A stretch of 63,708 bases of DNA, taken from NCBI GenBank assembly GCA_010093705.1, contig MU006110.1, positions 268,963-332,670 of the forward strand, written 5' to 3'. Shown here piece by piece: positions 56,424 through 63,708 of the stretch. Within the stretch, counting starts at the first letter, position 1. The number at the start of each line of letters is the position of its first letter. The translations under genes were made by a program, and so were the position numbers. The notes beneath the pieces are model-generated. The model was given only the letters and a program-made list of their open reading frames with translations, searched no databases and was not told where the DNA came from. Source of the DNA: Patellaria atrata CBS 101060 (taxonomy: Eukaryota > Ascomycota > Dothideomycetes > Patellariales > Patellariaceae).

Positions 56424-58511
56424 CTAGAAAGTATCCTCGAATTTACGCTTACTCGGAACAGTTGGTAATGGCTTTTGAGCTACATGATCAGCCGTCCCAA
56501 ATGGAGCGTAAAGACCTTGAGCTTCGATAAGATTCGAAACACTTCTTGGGAGGCCACTTAGCATCCGTGGTTTAGAAGTAATACCTAGAATCGAAATGCA
56601 GATTATATCATTCAGAGTAGCCACAGAAAACCGTAGACGTCGTCCGTATGGAGGAGCGCCACGTGGAACCCGTTCCACACATGGAAATGAAGAGCCCATG
56701 AACAGAAAGTATGAGGAAGTTCTCCGTAGCGCGTTGTAAAGAGCGACCGTCCCCTCTTTGTTCAATTCCATGCGGCAGTACACCATACCCTCACAGAGGT
56801 ATTGTCCATCGCTAAAAGTCGGAGTCGAAACAAGTTCAAAGTAGAACATAGAGGCAAGTATAGAGTCCAGGATGCGAGGAACCTCAGAGTCTACTTTAAG
56901 TGACAATGAAACTTTGTCTTTGATGCCCTCCATCGATTGTACATCATCTAAAGTAGGTTCCAAATCGGTAAACGTTACGTTAAGTCGGTGGTAACGCCAC
57001 TGAGATTCCCTAGGAAGCGAGAGCTTGAATCTTCGCCATGCATCCTCACCATCCATTGTCTTCATCAATGTGTCCAGGAGGCGGTACGCAAATCTACGGT
57101 TCACAGGTGATTGTGGACCGACAGTAATCGAGTTAGAGCACATACCAGTCCCAAGGGACAACACAAAATCGGGATCAGCTTTGTCGGGCCACAAACATCT
57201 GGTCTCCCAGTATCCAATATCAATCGGATTATTGTGTCGAAGTCCACCATCTTGATACGTGCCAAGGTTTCGTAGAAATTTTGGCCGGAAGTACCAAGGC
57301 GCGGCGGATGTGCAAGATGCCCTTTGAAAAAAGTTAATGGACTCATGCTACTATGAGTTGAGGATTACTTGCGCGTCACTAATCGTCATGTCATGTTCCG
57401 AATCTAATGCTCGGATAACTTGATAACCTAAATGATTTATTAGAGGCGATACGAAGAAGACTGTGGAATTTGGTGACTACCTTTAGTAGGAGACCTGGGT
57501 AGCCCGTTGTAATTCGCTATGAGACAAGGCATGGTGCCCCGAGCCGTTGTAGTTGTGACTGCTACTTTAGTCTGACAGCGCAATGGGTTGAACATTTTGA
57601 CCGGAGTGTTCTCAGTCGAACGAAAGATTTGCTCAATAGCGCTTGAGTCGTATCTATAATCGTTAATATATGAGAGCAGTAGGTGCTGTATCCCTGCTAG
57701 AGACAAGAATGACTTGTTGCCGTGTTTGAATGTTTGAAGTGCAAGGTGTTCAAAATTCTTAACGCATTCCTGGATAGGCCACCGCATGGTCATCAAACCA
57801 AGGCTGATCAAACCACCAGTAGACGTTCCACAGACGTAGTCAAATGCGTCTCTTATACAGCAACCGAACTCATTAAGGGCGGAGTCGAAATATTCCAGGA
57901 ACTTTAGAGGAGCTATGCCTCGAACGCCTCCTCCATCAATACTTAGCATTCGGATGCCTGCAGTCGGAGGTATGAATTGGAACACATCATCTTGATTAGA
58001 ATGCCCGCAAAGTGGACAAAGTGAGATGATGAATTGAAATTTCGACGTCCTGGAGCGCTTGCCGACGGTCTTTATACAGGTATCACACACCGCGTGTGCG
58101 CAATCGAAGACCTTCTCTGGTGAGCGCATAAGACAACAAAAACAACTCTTGTTGCTCTTGAGCTCAGGAAACCGGGTATGTAACGAGCGAAGGCACTCTA
58201 GGTGTAGCTCAACCACACTTATGGGGGGTTTATTTGAGTTGTAGAGACGGATGAATTCACTTTCCGTCTCCGTGAGAAACTTAACATGAACATCCTCGTG
58301 TATAGTGTAACTACGAATGGCTTGCTGACAGGCTTTTCGACACAATCGGTCGAATAAAAGAGCAGGGGGAAAAGCTACATGGGATAGCATTAGTATTACG
58401 AATGCAAATGAGAAGCGCCATATATACCATGAGAATTAGCGGGATAGTTGGCCAAGAAAAGACACGATGCCGTGAGCGGAACAACGACATGCCAGAGCCA
58501 GGCTTGGCTGG
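56424..58511 (-). pseudogene. RING-like / patatin-like phospholipase, 5' part cut by a copia insertion
   Basis: Exons on the minus strand: 58511-58428 (truncated; WLWHVVVPLT), 58374-57481, 57427-57369 and about 57323-56424. The second exon has a RING-like Cys/His cluster (CFCCLMRS ... CAHAVCDTCI ... CPLCG), then patatin motifs: SIDGGGVRGIAPLKFLEYF (oxyanion glycines) and VCGTSTGGLISLGL (GxSxG nucleophile). The last exon gives RASCTSAAPWYFRP and YQDGGLRHNNP, with the catalytic Asp. The family hydrolyses acyl lipids and is linked to fungal immunity-like systems. Two problems: the 5' end runs into the LTR at 58512, and the third intron lacks the AG that would keep frame before AGG at 57323-57321; using the next AG shifts the frame. 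Confidence 0.7.
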
Positions 58512-58720
58512 TGTCAGATTTGTGATGCACAAATCGATGGGGGGATATCGCTTGATTGTTTAATGACTGTTCTAACGAGCGTTTAAATACATGAGAACAT
58601 GCAGGCAACAGCGTTGATACCTACTAGGCAGCTGTGTCAAAGGAATGGTGCTAATAGCTAGCGTAAGGCAGTAGGAAATATACTTGATTATCCGTTACTA
58701 CTAACTTCTTCAGTCTGACA
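58512..58720 (-). repeat. Copia-2 left LTR (209 bp)
   Basis: TGTCAGATTTG...CAGTCTGACA on the plus strand; the polypurine tract (CACCCTTCCAGC, plus strand) follows at 58721. Confidence 0.88.
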
Positions 58721-58732
58721 CACCCTTCCAGC
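58721..58732 (-). promoter_or_regulatory. Copia-2 polypurine tract
   Basis: On the minus strand GCTGGAAGGGTG directly precedes the LTR; same motif as in Copia-1. Confidence 0.6.
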
Positions 58733-58741
58733 TCGAGAGGC

Positions 58742-61700
58742 CTAGAGAGGGACTACTCGTGCTGTATAACCGTTTTGGGTCTTCTTTCTTGAATCGAGCT
58801 GTTCGACGTGATGCTGGATATCCGTCATTCCTAACTGTAGGAGGAAGTGTTGATGCTTCTGTGGAGGTAACAATTTGGTGAATCCGTCAGCTGGCATCTC
58901 AGCTGTAGGCTTCCAGTTGACGGCAATGGTACCGTTTTGGACCTCTTGACGTAGCCAGTGTTGGTGAATATCTACGTGTCGAAGTTTAGTTGTGAGTTGA
59001 GGCGTATCAGCCTCAAGAAGCCGTATAGTTTGGCGATTGTCGCAGAAAATTGAGATCTGTTGTTCTGGATCGAAATCAATATGATCAAAAAGGCGTTTCC
59101 ACGAGATCAGCTCTCTAGCTGTTAAAGAGAGCGATAGCAGTTCAGCTTCCGTGCTTGACGTGGTGACCGTATCTTGCTTTGAAGCTTTCCAATCAATTGG
59201 TCCACCAAATAACGAAAATAGATAGCCCTGACTACTTTTGCGATCTATAGTATCATCAGCAAATGATGCATCTGAGGCAACTACGAAGATCGTGCTATCC
59301 TGTGGCTCGTTGCTATACCCAATGGAGCAAAATCTAGTATGGTATAGGTAACAAATAGCTTGTTTTGCCGCTTTGATATGTCGTTCCGACGGATTGGTGA
59401 GGTATTTCGACAGTTCTGAAGCTGCTTTAGCTACGTCAGGTCTTGTTGTTGAGGCTGGCCAAATAATTGAGCCAACTAACTGCTGGTAAAGGCGAATTTG
59501 AGAAGGAGATGCCTGAGTTGTGGACCGTTCTAAAACACCAGATGGAAGCGGTGTTCGTGGAACTTTTCCGTCGAATTCGATCAGTTTGAATTTTGAGAAG
59601 ATATTCTCAAGATAGGCATCTTGACAGAGCCATAGCTTACGTGCGTCTAGGTCACGTACGATACGGATACCTAGGAAGTACTGAAGATCTCCAAGATCTT
59701 TCATCGGATACTGAGCCATTAGTTTGGATTTGAACTCTTTTAGTTCTTCAGAATAGTATGCTGAGCAAAGTAAAACTATATCGTCCACATAGAAAAATAC
59801 GGTTAGCCAGTCATTCGTATACAGGCAATTGACACCTGATACTTCAGATAGACCCAGATCTTCAAGGGACCTAGATAGTGTCTTCCACCAAAGTAGAGGA
59901 GATCTTTTAAGACCATATAGGGCTCGTTTGAGGTGAAGAACGGATCCAGGGGTTGTAAATCCGTTAGGTGGGATGCAGTATACCTCTTCGTCAAGTGGGC
60001 TGTTTACAAAGGCGTTTACAGCATCTAAATGGTGAGCTATTAGGCCAAAAGCAGCTGCAATCGATAGCATAGCTCGCATAGTACGTATAGCTAGAGTAGC
60101 AGCATAGGTATCCAGATCTGTGTATTGCAAATCGCCTCTGACGCAAAGTCGCGCTTTGAACTTGGTTAGAAATCCCTCCTCGTCGTATTTGTATGTCCAA
60201 ACCCAAGTCAGGGGAACTATCTGAGTTCCTTCTAGCAGATCGGATCTCCGTTCAACAGTAAACGTGCCACGACGCTGTAGTTCAGTATACTCCCGAGTGG
60301 CTGCTGTTAGCCAATCTTGCTTAAAAGGGTGATTAAGAGCTTGCTTCCAACCACCTGGTGCTGGGGGAAGCTGACTTCTATGTAGCCGGTTCGTTGGTTG
60401 GATTTCACGTTTTTGGGAGGCTAAAAAGGAGGTAAATAGCGCGTTATGGTCCGTTCGGCCACGGCGACGTTTAGAAGTTAGTATATTTGATTCTGAAAAG
60501 TCAGACGAGATTAAATTAGCTCGTGGGGCCGTGTTTCGTGAACTTCTAGCATGAGCTGTGGTGTTTGACGAAGTGGAGGGGCTGGGCTCGTTTTGAGCCA
60601 AATCCTGAGTATCTTGAGTATCCCTTGCTAAATCTTGGGCAAGCTCCTGGGTGAGCTGATGGGACGGATCCTCAGGAGCCGAATCTAAGGCATCATAAAA
60701 GTCATGATACTGATCCAGAGGAGTTGCTACTTGTTGCTGGGGGTCAACACCATCTGGTGTAGCTCTCGGGCTAGGTAGGTAAGGATTGGGTGACCTTTGA
60801 GCGGATATGGCGCTACTATTGGCCGATGGTATGGGACCATTTTTGGTTGTATCCTTAAGAGTAGGAACAAGCTTAGGGGCAACCCCTAATTCCGAAAAAT
60901 CATCGTCATTGTCTAGTATGGCTGGGAAATCTTCCTGCAAGGCCATAGCCCTGAGTTTGGCTGGTATCTCGATTATGTCGATGATATCTTCAGTGGATTC
61001 CTTCAAAATGTGACCAATGTCGATGGCTTGAGGCCTATATAGCTCGTTTTCATCAAAACGAACGTCTCTTGAGGAGAAAACGCGTTTACGACTAGGAACC
61101 CAGATTCTGAAGATATTTGATGAGTCGTATCCAACTAGGTAGCCAATATGGGCACGTGGATCGAGTTTTTGAAGTTTGGGTATATCTTTCTTCAAAACAT
61201 ATGCTTTGCAACCGTATACTTTCAGGTGGCTAAGATCTGGTTTCCTACCAGTGACCATTTCGTACGGTGTTTTCCAGTTGAGCCGTTTCTGAGGAGTCCT
61301 ATTAGCTAGATATACAGCTGTATTGATTGGTTCAATCCAGATATCGTGGGGTAAATTAGCACCAATTCGTAGAGAGCGAGCCTTTACTACCAACACCCTT
61401 CCAGAAGCTTCAGCACCTCCGTTTTGGGCCTGAGTGCCAGGGGCTGATGGTTCTGATATGCCACCTTCTGAGGCGAGTAGGTCGTAAAATTCTGCTGTAA
61501 GAGCACTCTCACCGTCACGTTCAAAATAGACAACTGTATGGTCAAATCGAGCTTTGATACGAGCAACGAAATATTTGCAAATCTGGCTAACTTGGCTTTT
61601 CCGAGTGTGAGATACGGCTTCGTGCCAGCCAGTGGCCCTATCATAGAAGTGAGATACGTATTTGCTTCCGTTATAACCACCTTTAAGGTAAATAAGGTCA

Positions 61701-63472
61701 AAAGCAACTCGTTCAAAGGGTCTCGTTGCGGGTAAAGTGGCCCTTGGTCTTCGTGAAACAATCTCTGTTGATTTAGTCAAAGCGCAAGTTTCGCATTCGA
61801 CTGTGGTAGGACCTCTGCCAAAGACTTCAGCTCCAGTCACGTTCGCTTGGAGATGTTCGAGGGTCTCAGGTCCTGGATGTGCGAGCATTTTATGCCATTT
61901 CTCAGCAGGGGCTGATATTGGCGGCCTCGGCTGAGCGGAGCGAGTTACCATAGCGACGCGCTGTTGATTGATGTCAAGCTCGACATGATGGAGTACGTAT
62001 AGGGTGTCAATCAGGTAGATTTTACAAATTTCGTTTCCGTCTAAATCCTCAAAGATCCCTTTCCGTGCGTGGTGGAATACTCCTCGTTTTTGAGCTCGAG
62101 ACTGTGAGATCAGAGATGTTCTGAATTGTGGGCATAAATAGGCGTCGTTCATAGTGATATAGTCCCTTCCGTATGGTGTATCTACAGGGACTTCAAAGCT
62201 TCCGATGGCTTCAACTAGAACGGATCCAAAGCCCATTCCGAGCGTTAAACCTGGTTCTACTCGTTCGATCTTAAAGATGTCCGGATTGTTGCAAACGTGG
62301 ACATCAGACCCACCGTCTAGCAAGAAACTAGCTGAGAATTTGAAGGGCAAGTCGTTAGGGAGGCTCGTGGCCATCAGATTGACCTTTTTGCTTGAGGTTT
62401 CAGAGGATTTGGAGTCGTTTTGCTGTTTTGACCCCTGAGAGGATTCCTTGAAAATTGACCGGATATTGTCAATAGTATACTTAACTCTATCGCTAGATTT
62501 CTGATACTTCTCTTCGACCTCTCGTTGAGTCTGATCAGAGTAGCTATTAGTCTTCTTGACAGCTGGATTGATGTAGGAACACGTATAGAATAGGTGTTTT
62601 TCTCCACAAAGGCATGTAGGTGGATCCCGCTTATCACCAGTGTGAGATTTCTTAGATTTCTCCTTTTTGTCAATGTTAGCTGTTGGGTTATTTGATTCTC
62701 CCTGAAAGGTGGCAAAAGCTGTGCTTGATGAGCCTGATCCAGAGTTACCCCCAACAGCCTAAACGGATCGGTAATAACTAGTGAATTCTGAGATAAGGTC
62801 ATAGACGTCGTCGACATATTTCACGGTGTCTCTGGTTGGTGTAACTTCCTGAGTAATAGGTTGAGAGGTCAGTTTTGGTATGGATCTAATCTGTCTGTTA
62901 AGATCTTTCTGACAGGAAGTTGCCCATTGTGGATCTATCTTTTTGAGGCCTTCAAGTAGTTCGAACTCGAGCATATGGCCCTGATAGAGGGGATGGTTGG
63001 ACGTTTTGCACTCAGTATAGACGGTTTCAAAACGTTGGAGCCAGTCAAGAACTGAGCTCTTTTTGATAGTTGATCTCAGACGGTAGATCCGGGCCTGAAG
63101 ATCCAAATAGGTGGCTCGATCGTCTGGTTGAAGTCTCTTCTTTAATTCAACAAGCCTTTCGTGAAGGGTATTCAGCCTGATGATAAAAACAAGATGTTGA
63201 GTTGACACAGATTCGAACACAAAGTCAGATACGTTATCTAACTTGGTCTGAGCCTTTTCGAATTCTCTATACAGAATTCTATGATTTTCGACAGCAGCAG
63301 GGTCCTTATCTGTCAGTTGATCTGGTGCGCTTAAAACAGGGGGTGAAGCATCATTTGGATCACAATACTTCCAGGCCGTGCCTGCTTTGCCCCTTATAAG
63401 GCCAATCCACAAGTTCCAATCCGTCGAGGAGTTGAGAACAACAGTAGATTTGATAGTATTTGAAGACGACAT
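58742..63472 (-). pseudogene. Copia-2 gag-pol polyprotein, one in-frame TAG
   Basis: One frame from ATG 63472 to the stop at 58742, about 1,577 codons, interrupted only by TAG at 62759-62761 near the end of Gag. Order: Gag helical region, knuckle CLCGEKHLFYTC, protease-like LDGGSDVHVCN, integrase zinc site KWHKMLAHP...CETC and core (AFDLIYLK, FERDGESAL, NGGAEASG), reverse transcriptase with LDAVNAFVNS and FFYVDDIVLL, and RNase H with VASDASFADD, SSTEAELLSL and HVDIHQHWLR. All pol motifs look intact. If the TAG is read through or reverted, pol could be expressed; otherwise only a truncated Gag is made. In both copia copies the protease triad reads DGG rather than DSG or DTG. Confidence 0.85.
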
Positions 63473-63620
63473 TGTGGTAGCGGTTGGTATCAGAAAACCA
63501 GATAAAAAGGGAGGATATTTGAGCAAAGATAGGATCAAAAGAAGGTGAACTTGATACACCAAAGATCTAAAAGATAGACAAATATCCGATATAAACTGAT
63601 TTTAGAACCTAGGGCAAACC

Positions 63621-63631
63621 GGGCTCATAAC
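63621..63631 (-). promoter_or_regulatory. Copia-2 primer-binding site
   Basis: GGGCTCATAAC on the plus strand abuts the LTR; it is the initiator tRNA-Met anticodon loop, as in Copia-1. Confidence 0.7.
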
Positions 63632-63708
63632 TGTCAGATTTGTGATGCACAAATCGATGGGGGGATATCGCTTGATTGTTTAATGACTGTTCTAACGAGC
63701 GTTTAAAT
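63632..63708 (-). repeat. Copia-2 right LTR, partial
   Basis: The first 77 bases are identical to the start of the left LTR; the rest is beyond the window. Confidence 0.9.

Larger units (their letters stand above)
58512..63708 (-). mobile_element. Ty1/copia retrotransposon, young, nearly intact (Copia-2)
   Basis: Left LTR 58512-58720; right LTR starts at 63632 and is cut by the window edge; the 77 overlapping bases are identical. The gag-pol frame is complete except for one TAG. It lies inside an exon of the patatin gene, in the same orientation. The right-hand target duplication and the rest of the host gene lie outside the window. Confidence 0.9.

Noticed and set aside
58396-58608. A 70-residue minus-strand gene across the LTR boundary
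   Set aside because: Its N-terminal half is LTR sequence reading open by chance; the C-terminal half is the truncated patatin exon.

Overview
The window looks like repeat-rich accessory DNA from a filamentous ascomycete (Pezizomycotina). Introns are short (about 41-103 nt) with GT...AG ends and CTAAC/CTAAT-like branch sites. Gene families are typically fungal: Clr5-TPR, lipase-NB-ARC-TPR NLR, RING-patatin, CorA-like, PD-(D/E)XK families and a DUF3435 recombinase. I cannot name the species. Exon models were read by eye from splice signals and phase, without transcript support. All family names come from memory of motifs, not from a search.

Layout. 0.5-3 kb: a WW/PD-(D/E)XK-like gene and a hypothetical gene. 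3-12.4 kb: a nest of solo LTRs, LINE 3' ends, a small LTR-bounded element and broken genes (PD-(D/E)XK paralog, aminopeptidase-like hydrolase, DUF7924-like gene). 13.3-16.1 kb: a Clr5-TPR gene and a one-helix mini-protein. 16.2-21.5 kb: a decayed Ty1/copia element whose two LTRs do not match internally. 21.5-21.9 kb: a repeat ending in a tRNA-Glu-like sequence; a second copy lies at 33.9-34.3 kb. 22.3-29.9 kb: three intact-looking genes (PD-(D/E)XK paralog, Ap4A phosphorylase-like, CorA-like membrane protein). 30.7-33.8 kb: a third PD-(D/E)XK-type fragment cut by a solo LTR, and a relic DUF3435 tyrosine recombinase. 34.5-39.7 kb: a complete Ty3/gypsy chromovirus with identical LTRs, 5-bp target duplication and a self-priming site, but catalytically dead. 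40-51 kb: a LINE end, a broken C2H2 gene carrying a solo LTR in its intron, minisatellites and small accessory genes including two kinase-like proteins. 51.4-55.7 kb: a broken NLR (lipase-NB-ARC-TPR) with an assembly gap inside its TPR array. 56.4-58.5 kb: a RING-patatin gene whose 5' part is cut off by a young, nearly intact Ty1/copia element that runs to the window edge.

How it fits together. Most broken genes and elements carry isolated nonsense changes readable as TGG to TAG or CAA/CAG to TAA/TAG, the CpA to TpA class left by repeat-induced point mutation or cytosine deamination. Three solo-LTR families, most copies with perfect 5-bp target duplications, show repeated insertion and LTR-LTR recombination. 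The DUF3435 relic in the same window as NLR and patatin genes resembles Starship-type cargo content, but no element boundary is visible, so a Starship origin is only a hypothesis.
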